Shown here: positions 44,233 to 53,231 of the stretch, in pieces
Layout of the letters: every line of letters starts with the position of its first letter
Position numbering within the stretch: the first letter of the stretch is position 1
Assembly: GCF_013389365.1 (NCBI RefSeq)
Contig: NZ_JACADJ010000007.1
Coordinates: 1 to 64,000, forward strand
Source of the DNA: Desulfobacter latus
GTDB lineage: Bacteria; Desulfobacterota; Desulfobacteria; Desulfobacterales; Desulfobacteraceae
Direction: 5' to 3'
Length of the DNA: 64,000 nucleotides
Notes under the pieces: model-generated
What the model was told of the DNA's origin: nothing
What the model saw: the letters and a program-made list of their open reading frames with translations, nothing else
The model's database searches: none
Program-made: the position numbers and the translations under genes

Positions 44233-45846
44233 TCAAACAGGTCTGTCAAGTATCTCGCGAATAACCCTTGAAAACCTGTCCATGGAAAAGGGTTTTTGTA
44301 AAAAGCCGTGGCATCCGTCACGAAGCATATATTTTATCTCTTCATCCATGCGGATGCCACTGGAAATCAATATCTTTATGCCCGGGTCCAGTTTTTGAAT
44401 GGCATAAAACGTCTCCTTGCCGTCCATGACGGGCATGATCAGATCAAGGATTACCAGCACAATTCCCCCCGGATGCGTTGCTAACAAATCTATACATTCC
44501 CTGCCATTGCGGGCCTGGAGAACCTGGTATCCTAAAGCTTCAAGAAGGCTTACCCCCACGTCAAGGACTTCATTCTCGTCATCCACAATAAGAATGGTTT
44601 CCTTACCTCTGGGCATCAGATCAAACCCGTTGCTCTCCTCTTCAACGCGTTGAAAATCCACAGGCTCCAATCCGGGCAATGCCACCCTGAACAGGGCGCC
44701 GGCATTTTTTTTGCTTTCCACGGTGATAAAACCGCCGTGATTTTTTACAATGCCGAATACCATTGATAACCCTAACCCCCGTCTTTTTATATTCCCGGCC
44801 ATCTTGGTGGAGAAAAAGGGGTCAAAAATCTTTTTCTGAATAGCATCATCCATGCCGATTCCGGTATCCTGGACAGTGATTTCCACGTAAGTACCGGGTA
44901 CCACGTCAAAATGAAAGCAGTTGGTATCCTTGATTGTTATATTTCGGGTCTCTATGGTAAGCGTGCCGCCATCGACCATGGCCTGGGAGCCATTGACCAA
45001 AAGATTCAGCAACACCTGCTCAAGCTGAGAGCGGTCTCCGTTTACCTTGTAAAGATTCGGTGCCGACTTTTTTTCAATGACAATCTCTTTTTTTTCCGGC
45101 TGGAAAACAGTGAGGGCCATGTCTACGACCTGGTTAAGATCCAGAATGTCAACCTGATACTTTCCTCCGCGGGCAAACCCTAAAAGATTAGCGGTAACTT
45201 CAGCGGCAGTTTCAATCAGCCGCTTCATTTGCCGGATATGATCCTTGATTTTTTCCGGCCGGTTTACATGAATCCCCATCAGGGATAAATGCCCCTGAAG
45301 GGCCATAAGCAGATTGTTAAAATCATGGGAAACCCCGCCGGCCAGCACACCAATGGCCTCCATTTTTCGAGCCTGATTTTCCCTGATCTGTTCGGAGTTG
45401 ATTTCCGTAATATCCGACACGGTGATTAACACGCCCTGGGAATGGTCACCAGGGTCAAGCCAGCAGGCCCGGAGCCGGGAGTCAAAAGCGCTGTCGTCCA
45501 CTCTTGATAACCGGGAGTCAACTGTCGCTGTTCCTGTCTGGTTAATGCCTGCAATAACAATATGGTACACACGCTTAAATTCTTTATCCGTGGGAAAAAG
45601 GTTCCGGGCGGATCTGCCTTCCAGGCAGCGGTATTCATGGCCGGTCATGGCGTGACAGGCGGGGTTTGCCCAGTAGATGGTCGTGCGGTGAAGAATACAG
45701 ATCCCCACAGGGGAATGGATTAATACATTTTTTATATTTTTTTGGGAAAAAAAATCTGCCTCCGTTAAACAAGGAGGCGCCTGGTCAGATTCGCCCTGTT
45801 GAATAAAAATTGAATCAAGCGATGTGCGATCATGTGCCTGGGTCAT
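44233..45846 (-). CDS. Hybrid sensor histidine kinase with receiver domain
   Basis: 537 residues, no membrane segment, so a cytoplasmic sensor. A PAS domain (about 35-150; VLIHSPVGICILHRTTIYWANPA) is followed by HisKA with the phospho-His in GGVSHDFNN (about 174), HATPase_c (NLLVNGSQAM, VQDTGIGMD, RRGLGLSMVFG) and a C-terminal receiver (about 418-535) with the phospho-Asp in VILDLIMPVMDG. The kinase subtype (SHDFNN H-box) is common in large environmental genomes. The signal and partner regulator are unknown. It is divergent from lnt and has no response-regulator neighbour. Confidence 0.9.
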   Translation of the reverse strand: MTQAHDRTSLDSIFIQQGESDQAPPCLTEADFFSQKNIKNVLIHSPVGICILHRTTIYWANPACHAMTGHEYRCLEGRSARNLFPTDKEFKRVYHIVIAGINQTGTATVDSRLSRVDDSAFDSRLRACWLDPGDHSQGVLITVSDITEINSEQIRENQARKMEAIGVLAGGVSHDFNNLLMALQGHLSLMGIHVNRPEKIKDHIRQMKRLIETAAEVTANLLGFARGGKYQVDILDLNQVVDMALTVFQPEKKEIVIEKKSAPNLYKVNGDRSQLEQVLLNLLVNGSQAMVDGGTLTIETRNITIKDTNCFHFDVVPGTYVEITVQDTGIGMDDAIQKKIFDPFFSTKMAGNIKRRGLGLSMVFGIVKNHGGFITVESKKNAGALFRVALPGLEPVDFQRVEEESNGFDLMPRGKETILIVDDENEVLDVGVSLLEALGYQVLQARNGRECIDLLATHPGGIVLVILDLIMPVMDGKETFYAIQKLDPGIKILISSGIRMDEEIKYMLRDGCHGFLQKPFSMDRFSRVIREILDRPV

Positions 45847-45926
45847 AAAACACTGCCCTCCAAAAATTGACGAGCGCTTAGATTATCTGATAAATATACC
45901 AGAATTTTTAATTAAGGTCACCCCAA

Positions 45927-47486
45927 ATGCACTTCAAACTTATATACGGCACTTTATTACCCCTTGTGCCTGCATGGGTCGCCGGTCTAATGCTTTTTTC
46001 AGCATTTCCGGGACCCGGTTTTTATCCGGCAGCCTTTTTTGCACTGGTTCCGTTATGGCTTTCCATTGACCGGCTTGATTCAACACAGGCTTTTTATGCA
46101 GGTATCGGCACAGGGATCGGCTTTTATCTGCCCTTAATCTACTGGATTTCGCCCACCCTGATCGAATACGGCGGTTTAAATTCGTTCGTTGCCATTTCCT
46201 GCCTGTTGCTTCTGGTGCTGTACCTGTCTCTTTACACGGGCGCTTTTGCCCTGGTCTTGAAGCGGGTACCTGTGCCTGACGGCCTTATTCCATTCTGGGG
46301 GGCGGTGGTCTGGGTCGCCCTGGAATATATCAGGACATATTTGTTTTCCGGCTTTCCCTGGGGCGTACTGGGTTACAGCCAGTACCCCAACCTTGTTTTG
46401 ATTCAGGCGGCAGACACCTTCGGGGTTCTGGGCATTTCCTTTCTGCTGGTGCTGGCCAACGGAACTCTGGTCATTGCCTTTAAGGCGTTTTCCCAAAAGG
46501 CATGGCCTAAAAAAATAAATATGGCAGGCTTAACCCTTGCCGTGATTCTGATTTGTTCGGCTTTTATTTACGGCCATTTTAAACGGGCAGAGATTCGAGC
46601 GCAGATCAACAGGGTACCTTCTCGAAAAATTTCGGTTATCCAGGCCAATATTCCCCAGGACCGGAAATGGGATAAGGAATTTATTAGTGAAACCATAGAC
46701 CGGTATTCCCGCTTATCCCTCCAGACGATCCCCTGCGATCTTGTGGTGTGGCCGGAAACTGCTTTGCCTTTCTATTACGGCATGGACCCTGTGCCCTCGA
46801 ACCGGGTGGATGCCATCGTGAGACAGGCAGGTACCTTTTTTCTCATCGGCATCCCTGCGGTCCAGTCTTCGGAGCAGGGGCTCCTGTACTACAACCGGGC
46901 TTGCATGCTCAGCCCCCTTGCCCTGCCAACGGGCTATTATGACAAACACCACCTGGTGCCCTTTGGGGAGTATGTGCCTTTCAAAAGCCTGCTGCGGTTT
47001 GCGGAAAAACTGACCGCCGGGGCCGGTGATTTTTCAAAGGGGCAAACCGGGCCGGTGCCGTTAAAATTCGGCACGGGAACAACCGGGGTATTAATCTGCT
47101 TTGAGATTCTTTTTCCCGATATTGCCAGAAAATTTGTTCTCAATGGGGCGGATATTTTAACCACCATGACCAATGATGCCTGGTTCGGCCGGACCCAGGC
47201 GGCACGCCAGCACTTTTCCATTGCCGTGTTCAGGGCTGTTGAGAATCGGCGCAGCGTTGTCCGGGCGGCAAACACAGGTATCTCCGGGTTCATTGATCCT
47301 GCCGGAACCATTCTGGAAAAAACAGATATTTTTACGGCCTGTGCCCTTACCCGTCAAGTGCCGGTTATGTCCGGCAAAACATTTTATACCCGCCATGGGG
47401 ATCTTGCGGCTAAAGCCTGCCTGGTTGCATTTTTTCTGATTTGTGTGATAAAATCCATGAGAAAAAAATTTAGGAGAATTTTATAA
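45927..47486 (+). CDS. lnt: Apolipoprotein N-acyltransferase
   Basis: Inner-membrane enzyme that adds the third acyl chain to lipoproteins. About six to eight N-terminal hydrophobic segments (residues 1-215) are followed by a periplasmic nitrilase-like domain with the catalytic Glu in VVWPETALPFYYG, Lys in YYDKHHLVPFGEYVPF and Cys in GVLICFEILFPDIA. GADILTTMTNDAWFG is also conserved. The 519 residues are normal. Its stop codon overlaps the prfB start (TAATG), so the two are co-transcribed. Confidence 0.93.
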   Translation: MHFKLIYGTLLPLVPAWVAGLMLFSAFPGPGFYPAAFFALVPLWLSIDRLDSTQAFYAGIGTGIGFYLPLIYWISPTLIEYGGLNSFVAISCLLLLVLYLSLYTGAFALVLKRVPVPDGLIPFWGAVVWVALEYIRTYLFSGFPWGVLGYSQYPNLVLIQAADTFGVLGISFLLVLANGTLVIAFKAFSQKAWPKKINMAGLTLAVILICSAFIYGHFKRAEIRAQINRVPSRKISVIQANIPQDRKWDKEFISETIDRYSRLSLQTIPCDLVVWPETALPFYYGMDPVPSNRVDAIVRQAGTFFLIGIPAVQSSEQGLLYYNRACMLSPLALPTGYYDKHHLVPFGEYVPFKSLLRFAEKLTAGAGDFSKGQTGPVPLKFGTGTTGVLICFEILFPDIARKFVLNGADILTTMTNDAWFGRTQAARQHFSIAVFRAVENRRSVVRAANTGISGFIDPAGTILEKTDIFTACALTRQVPVMSGKTFYTRHGDLAAKACLVAFFLICVIKSMRKKFRRIL

Positions 47487-48590
47487 TGAGTGTAGAATAC
47501 AAACAGGTCATCTCTTCCATTACGGCTAAAGCCAACCGGCTTAAGGAGTATCTTTGACCTCCCTGTAAAGGAAAAACGGCTTCGGGAACTTGAGCTGCTC
47601 ATTGCCAGGGAAGATTTCTGGAATGATGCGGACAAAGCGACCGAGATGTTAAAAGAACGAACCTTTATCGCCGGCCTTATTGACACCTGCAATGCCATAT
47701 TTTCAGAGATTGAGGATGTGGAGGTGATGCTGGAACTGGCAAGGGAGGAGTCGGACAAGGCGGCCGAGCAGGAAGCCGCTCAGATGCTGGCCCATCTTGA
47801 GAAAAAGGTAAAGCGGTTTTCCCTGGAGATTACCCTTGACGGGGAGGATGATGCCAGGGACGCGATTGTCTCCATCAATGCCGGTGCCGGGGGAACGGAT
47901 TCCCAGGACTGGGCGGAGATGCTGTTCAGGATGTATACCCGGTGGATCGATAAAAAGGGATACAAGTGCCGGGTCATTGACTTTCAGGAGGGAGACGAAG
48001 CCGGTATCAAGGGCGCAACCCTCCATGTTGCCGGCCCAAACTGTTACGGATTCATGAAAGCCGAATCCGGGGTGCACCGCCTGGTTCGGATTTCACCTTT
48101 CAATGCCAGCGGCAAACGCCAGACCTCTTTTGCAGCCGTCTTTGTCTATCCGGAGGTCAAGGATGAAATCAATATCGACATTGATGAAGGGGATCTGCGC
48201 GTTGATGTGTACCGGGCCAGCGGGGCAGGCGGCCAGCACGTCAACAAAACCAGTTCCGCCGTACGTATCACCCATGCGCCCACAGGGGTGGTGGTTCAGT
48301 GCCAGCAGGAATCTTCCCAGCACCGGAACAGGGAGATTGCCTTGAAAGTGCTTAAATCCCGGCTCTATCAGCTGGAAAAGCAGAAACAGGAGCAAAAAAG
48401 GCAGAACCTGTATGACGGCAAGGATGATAATGCCTGGGGCAGTCAGATTCGCTCCTACGTGCTGCATCCCTACAGAATGGTAAAAGACCATCGTATCGAT
48501 CTTGAAATCGGGGATGTGGACCGGGTGCTGGATGGAGATCTTGATCCGTTTATTGAGGGGGTGTTGATGTCCGGCGCCCTGAATAATTAA
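47486..48590 (+). CDS. prfB: Peptide chain release factor 2 (programmed +1 frameshift)
   Basis: Release factor for UGA and UAA stops. The first frame begins at ATG 47486 and ends after 23 codons at TGA (47555-47557). Translation continues in the +1 frame from GAC at 47556, giving about 367 residues, the usual RF2 length. The codon-recognition SPF motif is in VRISPFNASGKR, and the GGQ motif that triggers peptide release is in GAGGQHVNKTSSAVR. The frameshift autoregulates the protein. It overlaps the lnt stop by one base. Confidence 0.95.
47543..47558 (+). promoter_or_regulatory. RF2 frameshift site
   Basis: AAGGAGTATCTTTGAC holds an internal Shine-Dalgarno-like AAGGAG, 3 bases (TAT), then CTT-TGA-C. 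This is the classical bacterial prfB +1 frameshift signal: when RF2 is scarce the ribosome slips forward one base on CTT and continues. It is very close to the E. coli arrangement. Confidence 0.95.
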
Positions 48591-48591
48591 C

Positions 48592-48606
48592 ACTCGATGA
48601 TCGAGT
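48592..48606. repeat. Palindrome after prfB
   Basis: ACTCGAT-G-ATCGAGT directly follows the prfB stop codon. It could be part of a terminator, but there is no T-run. Confidence 0.3.
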
Positions 48607-48629
48607 AACAAAAGGCTTTTGATGTTTTT

Positions 48630-49184
48630 ATGTCAATAGACCCAGTGGAAATTATCAGACAATTTTATGATCCTGATTCAACGCTTTTTGCCCTTTTGGT
48701 TGAACATAGCAGGCATGTGGCCTTAAAAAGCCTGGAGATTGCAACGGGCGTTGCGCACCTGAATCCGGACATGGACTTCATAGAAAAAGCAGCCATGCTC
48801 CATGACATCGGTATTTTTAAAACCCATTCTTTGAAAATCGGCTGTACAGGTAAATACCCCTATGTATGTCATGGCTACCTTGGACGTGAGCTGCTAGACG
48901 GATTGGGTCTACCCCGGGAATTTGGACTTGTATCCGAACGTCATACCGGAGCCGGCATAACCCTTAAAAATATTATCGAGGCGGATTTGCCTCTGCCCCA
49001 CAGGGACATGGTGCCTGTCACCCTGGAAGAAAAAATCATCTGCTGCGCAGATAAATTCTATTCAAAAAGCCCGAAAAAGCGAGATAAAGTCATGACCCGG
49101 AAACAGATTGAAAAATCCCTTGCCAAACTTGGTCCGGGGCATGTAGAAAGATTTGCCGCCTGGGCGGATGAATTTAATCTTTAA
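48630..49184 (+). CDS. HD-domain protein
   Basis: 184-residue metal-dependent phosphohydrolase-like protein. The HD signature is in AAMLHDIGIF (about residues 54-63), with an earlier His in HSRHVALKS and later LVSERHTGAGI and EEKIICCADKFYSK with a conserved Asp. The family acts on phosphate esters such as nucleotides; the substrate here is unknown. It is close to prfB (39 bases) and followed by darP after 14 bases, so it may share their transcript. Confidence 0.82.
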   Translation: MSIDPVEIIRQFYDPDSTLFALLVEHSRHVALKSLEIATGVAHLNPDMDFIEKAAMLHDIGIFKTHSLKIGCTGKYPYVCHGYLGRELLDGLGLPREFGLVSERHTGAGITLKNIIEADLPLPHRDMVPVTLEEKIICCADKFYSKSPKKRDKVMTRKQIEKSLAKLGPGHVERFAAWADEFNL

Positions 49185-49198
49185 AAAAAATCAGACCA

Positions 49199-49729
49199 AT
49201 GACTTTACCCACAGACGATAATATAGATGCGCCACGCCCCCTAAGTAAAACACAAAAGAAAAAGATAGCCGAAAAACTTCAGAAACTTGGAGAGGATTTA
49301 AGCCTGCTTTCCGTCAATCAGCTTAGATTGCTTGATCTTGATCCTGACCTGTTCAAGGCCCTGGTTGAGGCAAAAGCCATCACCGCTAATGTGGCGGCCA
49401 GACGTCACAGACAGTACATCGGCACCCTCATGAGACAGGTGGACCCTGAACCCATTTTGACCGCACTGGAACGATTAAAAGCATCCCCAAGCGGTCTTTA
49501 CAGCCCCAAGTCCGAAATTGACCCACAAACAGATAAGAACATCCAGGTGTTTTTAAACAGACTACTGGCCTGGGATGATGACGCCATGGAAAGAATTCTG
49601 TCAACGGCCCCCGACGTAGACCGTCAGCGCCTAAGGCAGCTGATCAGAAATGCCGATAAAGATATAGCCAAGAAGAAAAAAAATTCAAAATCATTCCAGG
49701 CATTAAAAGAAATCGTCGCCCGGATTTAA
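49199..49729 (+). CDS. darP: Ribosome-associated protein DarP/YjgA (DUF615)
   Basis: 176 residues of the DUF615 family, which in E. coli is DarP, a factor for 50S ribosomal subunit maturation. Matches include LSKTQKKKIAEKLQKLGEDL near the start, RRHRQYIGTLMRQVDPEPI in the middle and DVDRQRLRQLIRNADKD near the C-terminus. The length is normal. The AAA-rich tail is typical for RNA binding. It lies after the HD gene in the same direction. Confidence 0.85.
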   Translation: MTLPTDDNIDAPRPLSKTQKKKIAEKLQKLGEDLSLLSVNQLRLLDLDPDLFKALVEAKAITANVAARRHRQYIGTLMRQVDPEPILTALERLKASPSGLYSPKSEIDPQTDKNIQVFLNRLLAWDDDAMERILSTAPDVDRQRLRQLIRNADKDIAKKKKNSKSFQALKEIVARI

Positions 49730-49965
49730 TTATGAAAATTTTCAGAACCGACATCTATATTTGCTTAAATCAGATTGGGCTAATTCTAAAGGTTGACGAA
49801 ACCATCGGGCTTGAGATACAAAGATATAAGAGTCAATTGGAAAAAAAGCCTTAAATATATCAAGCACAGAAAAACAACGATAGAGAGCTATCGGCCGTCA
49901 AAGGACAGCCCGAGACGTATTCGTATCAGGCGGTAGGAATTGTTTATCACAGGACGACAAAAGAT
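49730..49965. other. Intergenic upstream of flaG
   Basis: 236 bases with no convincing gene. A small hairpin CGATAG-AGAG-CTATCG lies at 49878-49893. A flagellar promoter for flaG is expected here, but no good sigma-28 or sigma-54 match was found. Confidence 0.4.
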
Positions 49966-50403
49966 ATGAATGTAACAGGAAATGCAATAACCAATACAGA
50001 CAGACCTGACACCAGCATTAAGGTTAAGGAAACTGCTGCCGCGTCAGTAAATGCTGACATGGCGACACTGTCTGAGTTAAAACAGGCTGCATCTTCTTCG
50101 GCAAGCATCAAACGTGATGAAAGCCAAAGCCAGGCTTCTGAACAAAAAAGTGAGGATCGCGGCAACCAGGCCAAACTGACCAGAAAAGATGTCGAGGATA
50201 TGGTGGACGCCTTTGAGGATTTTGCCAACACTGTGCAGACAAGGCTGAATTTTACCATCGACGAAGATACCGAGGATATGGTGGTCAAAATTATGGACAA
50301 AGAAACCAATGAAGTGATCAAGCAGTTCCCTGCCGAAGAAATTCTTGAGCTTCGTGAAAAAATGCAGGACTTAAGCGGCCTTCTTTTCAGTACGAATGTT
50401 TGA
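49966..50403 (+). CDS. flaG: FlaG family flagellar protein
   Basis: 145 residues. The N-terminal 75 residues are polar and low in complexity, and the C-terminal FlaG domain (about 80-140) shows LNFTIDEDTEDMVVKIMDKETNEVIKQFPAEE, the family hallmark. FlaG affects filament length; the mechanism is not settled. It is the only flagellar gene on the plus strand here and converges with fliW. Confidence 0.88.
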   Translation: MNVTGNAITNTDRPDTSIKVKETAAASVNADMATLSELKQAASSSASIKRDESQSQASEQKSEDRGNQAKLTRKDVEDMVDAFEDFANTVQTRLNFTIDEDTEDMVVKIMDKETNEVIKQFPAEEILELREKMQDLSGLLFSTNV

Positions 50404-50417
50404 TTGGATTCTTTATC

Positions 50418-50843
50418 TTATTTTAAAAGCAGCTGCTGGTGTGAGTAAGGACTGCCTTGGAGGATCAACTGCATTCCTTCTTTTCTTTCATTGTTAATCA
50501 CAATCGGCGCCATAAAGTTTGCCGTCATATCTTCGGGTTTGCCCTTGGGGATGGTTATGATGACAAAACAGGATAGTTCTTCCTTTCCAAATTCCCATTT
50601 AATGGTCTTGTCAAAATCTTTAACAGACAGTGTGTAATCAGGATAGAAACGAAGGGGGTCCATAACCACAAATGCCAGATTCGGGTCATCCACGCATTGA
50701 AACAGATAAAAAGGTGAGGTCTCCTTTTTTTCAAGAAGAACATATCGTTTATGCTGCCTGAATCCGGGAATGCCATCCGGTATATTGATAATTTTATCAT
50801 GATCAATATTCATTTCACCGAATTGTCTTGTATTAATCTTCAT
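50418..50843 (-). CDS. fliW: Flagellar assembly factor FliW
   Basis: 141-residue protein that binds flagellin and CsrA, coupling flagellin export to its translation. It shows the family features INIPDGIPGFRQHKRYVLLEK near the start, FQCVDDPNLAFVVMDPL in the middle and LSCFVIITIPKGKPEDMTANFMAPIVIN later. It overlaps the csrA stop by 11 bases, the usual csrA-fliW arrangement, so partner levels are linked. Confidence 0.93.
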   Translation of the reverse strand: MKINTRQFGEMNIDHDKIINIPDGIPGFRQHKRYVLLEKKETSPFYLFQCVDDPNLAFVVMDPLRFYPDYTLSVKDFDKTIKWEFGKEELSCFVIITIPKGKPEDMTANFMAPIVINNERKEGMQLILQGSPYSHQQLLLK

Positions 50844-51093
50844 TCTCTTTTTTTTCGAATCCCTTATTACCTATCAGTCTGGCTGCTTTTGCAATATCAA
50901 TGTTATCCGTCTTCCGAGAGGAAAGGATGTTTTCCTTTTGAATGGCGTCAAATACCTCCTGCCGCAGAATCGATATTTCCCGGGGCGCATCAATACCTAT
51001 TCGAATGCTGTTTTTGCCGGTTTCAAGCACCTTTACGATGATATCATTAGCGATGACGATACTCTCACCAACTTTTCGTGTTAGAATAAGCAT
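50833..51093 (-). CDS. csrA: Carbon storage regulator CsrA
   Basis: RNA-binding post-transcriptional regulator. MLILTRKVGESIVI, the RIGIDAPREISILRQEVF block and the remaining beta strands match CsrA. At 86 residues it is longer than many because of a charged tail (GNKGFEKKENED). In this gene order CsrA represses flagellin translation and FliW antagonises it. No GGA target hairpins were searched for beyond this window. Confidence 0.95.
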   Translation of the reverse strand: MLILTRKVGESIVIANDIIVKVLETGKNSIRIGIDAPREISILRQEVFDAIQKENILSSRKTDNIDIAKAARLIGNKGFEKKENED

Positions 51094-51229
51094 AGACGTA
51101 ATAAATTAATCCACCAGGCTGACATTAATATAGCGGTATGAATTGGTTCTTAAATTCATAACTGATCGTGCCATTGTTATAATCATATGTCTCATCAGAG
51201 TCAACCTTTGCAGCTTAAAAGTCATTCTG

Positions 51230-51733
51230 CTACACCTGGGCCATGAACAGGCAGTTGTTCTTTCTTCTCCGGGTCATCATCCCTTTGCCGGTGTATTGAT
51301 TCCGGGCGACGTTATTTCCGAACAAATTCATTATGCTGTCCACGATAGACATCTGCTTTTTAACCTGAATATGATTATATTCTATAAAATGAGCCACGAT
51401 GTCTTTTTCTTTATCAATGGTGCGCTTGAGTTGTCTTATATCGTTTTTGCGCCTATTGGGCAGGGGCAGGGCATGTATCAATGCGCCCAGGGAAAAGGGC
51501 TCCGTTATTTTATCCATACCGGAAAAGTGATTTTGGCAGACAGCAAGAATATTATTTCGCAGGTCTTCGATTTTGCCGATAAGATTTTTTTTGGCTCTGG
51601 TGGTCTCCCAGATCATGCCAAGGTCAATGGTTCCGATTGCCTTTTTTTCAGCCTTTAATACCAGGTGCAATTGTTGGTAACAGGCAAGTTTTTCCTTAAG
51701 CAACGTTTGAATATTATCGATAGCTTTTTCCAT
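51230..51733 (-). CDS. flgN: FlgN-like flagellar chaperone
   Basis: 167 residues, predicted to be mainly helical and coiled-coil. IDNIQTLLKEKLACYQQLHLVLKAEKKAIGTIDLGMI resembles the FlgN start. FlgN is the export chaperone of the hook-filament junction proteins FlgK and FlgL. The position after flgJ fits. No flgK or flgL follows: csrA begins after 136 bases, so the clients are encoded elsewhere. Confidence 0.72.
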   Translation of the reverse strand: MEKAIDNIQTLLKEKLACYQQLHLVLKAEKKAIGTIDLGMIWETTRAKKNLIGKIEDLRNNILAVCQNHFSGMDKITEPFSLGALIHALPLPNRRKNDIRQLKRTIDKEKDIVAHFIEYNHIQVKKQMSIVDSIMNLFGNNVARNQYTGKGMMTRRRKNNCLFMAQV

Positions 51734-51756
51734 ATCCCTTCTCCTTATCTTAATTC

Positions 51757-51827
51757 AATAGTACAGGAATTTCCAGCACCCAGCACCCAGCACCCACCAC
51801 CTGACAATCCGCCCGAAGGGCGCTAAG
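51757..51827 (+). repeat. Heptamer-hairpin repeat, subfamily 1 (copy R2)
   Basis: AGGAATTTCCAG, about four heptamers (CCCAGCA form, the last CCCACCA), CCTGACAATC and a perfect hairpin CGCCC-GAA-GGGCG (51810-51822), then CTAA. It fills the gap between flgN and flgJ and reaches almost to the flgJ stop codon. Confidence 0.8.
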
Positions 51828-51832
51828 TTCTG

Positions 51833-52135
51833 TTAAACTTGAAGCTGCCGGTATAAGAACTCCTTGAAGCCGGTTACACGGCGGCCCTGGGATAAATTTT
51901 CCGTAAGATACTGGTCATGCAGGGACTGGTAAATGTCAGATGCATTACTTTCAGGAAAAAGAGTGTCTCCGGGCAGGGTATCCCGCATACGTTGCATCAA
52001 GGTATCAAGCATTAATGCCTCAAACCCCTGGCAGGCTTTTTCAAGATCTTTTTCCCGCTGGAGCTGCCGGGCGGTATTTGTGGTATCCTGGGTATCTGTA
52101 ACCGGCGTCATCATCCCCGGCATTTGAATAGACAT
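51833..52135 (-). CDS. flgJ: Rod-binding protein (FlgJ N-terminal domain)
   Basis: 100 residues, matching only the rod-binding half of FlgJ (LEKACQGFEALMLDTLMQRMRDTLPGD, DIYQSLHDQYLTENLS). The muramidase half of the enterobacterial protein is absent, as is normal in many delta-type bacteria where a separate enzyme opens the wall. It caps the growing rod in the periplasm. It lies 30 bases after flgI. Confidence 0.88.
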   Translation of the reverse strand: MSIQMPGMMTPVTDTQDTTNTARQLQREKDLEKACQGFEALMLDTLMQRMRDTLPGDTLFPESNASDIYQSLHDQYLTENLSQGRRVTGFKEFLYRQLQV

Positions 52136-52165
52136 AATTTTATCCCTTTCTTTTATTGCAACCCT

Positions 52166-53191
52166 TTAAAGTATCTCGATACTAGCCTGCAAGGCACCGG
52201 CAGCCTTGATACTTTCCAGAATACTGATCAAGTCCCTGGGCCGGACCCCCAAAGAGTTCAGTCCACTAACCAGTTCTCCGATGGTAGAGGTGCCGGGCAG
52301 TTCCATAATATACTCGGGGCCTTGCCCCTGAATCATCACGTTTAGATCCCCATGGGCCACGGCCACACTTGAAATGGTCACCTCATTGCCGATAACCACA
52401 GTACCGGTTTTTTCATTGATTACAACCTTGGCAACGCTATCCGGAACCACAGACAACCCTTCCACATCGGCAATAAATTCCGCCACATGTTCCTGTTGCA
52501 TGGATTCGGGCACATACAGGCAGATGGAACCGGCATCGATAATTTTTGCAATGCCTTCGCCTAACGCGGCATTGATGGTATCCCCCACCCGCCGGGCCGT
52601 GGTGAAATCGGGCCGGAACAGGGACAGGGTCAATTGTTCTTTTCCTTTCAGATGAAAGGGTATCTCACGTTCCACCGTGGCCCCGTTAATGATCCGGGCC
52701 GTGAGAAGATGACTGTTACGGTCATTCATGCCGGCGGGAATTGCAAGACTGACTGCGCCCTGGGCAATGGCATACACATTGCCGTCGACCCCTTTCAAGG
52801 GCATCATTAAAAGCGTCCCGCCCTTAAGGCTTGTGGCATCACCTAACGATGAAACCGTGATGTCAATGCGATCTCCGATCCGGGCAAACGGCGGAATATT
52901 TGCCGTGGCCATAACGGCTGCCACATTCTTTACTTTGATCTGGCTCTTGTCAAAATGAAGATTCATTTTTTTAAGCATGTTGGTCAAGGACTGGCGGGTG
53001 AATAGAATATTGTTCTTATCTCCTGTGCCGTTCAGCCCCACCACCAGGCCGTACCCGGTGAGTTGATTGGACCGGACCCCCTGGATGGCGGCCATGTCCT
53101 TGATTCGGGTGGCCAGGGCAGGCACCGAAAGAGAAATTAGACACAGCACGGCCCCTATAGCGATGCTTATCTTTTTAAAAATATTGTTCAT
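52166..53191 (-). CDS. flgI: Flagellar P-ring protein
   Basis: 341-residue periplasmic P-ring subunit. A signal peptide (residues 1-27, cleavage near ALATRI) is followed by RIKDMAAIQGVRSNQLTGYGLV, the well conserved start, VGLNGTGDK, and the AxVxTANIPPFARIGDRIDI region. The C-terminal GVRPRDLISILESIKAAGAL is also typical. Length and order (flgH before, flgJ after) are standard. Confidence 0.95.
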   Translation of the reverse strand: MNNIFKKISIAIGAVLCLISLSVPALATRIKDMAAIQGVRSNQLTGYGLVVGLNGTGDKNNILFTRQSLTNMLKKMNLHFDKSQIKVKNVAAVMATANIPPFARIGDRIDITVSSLGDATSLKGGTLLMMPLKGVDGNVYAIAQGAVSLAIPAGMNDRNSHLLTARIINGATVEREIPFHLKGKEQLTLSLFRPDFTTARRVGDTINAALGEGIAKIIDAGSICLYVPESMQQEHVAEFIADVEGLSVVPDSVAKVVINEKTGTVVIGNEVTISSVAVAHGDLNVMIQGQGPEYIMELPGTSTIGELVSGLNSLGVRPRDLISILESIKAAGALQASIEIL

Positions 53192-53231
53192 TATGTCCGC
53201 TCCTTATGTCCGCTCCTTTATCCGCCAATAC

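Noticed and set aside
49732-49854. 40-codon open frame after darP
   Set aside because: No ribosome site, no recognisable pattern and no conservation evidence available.
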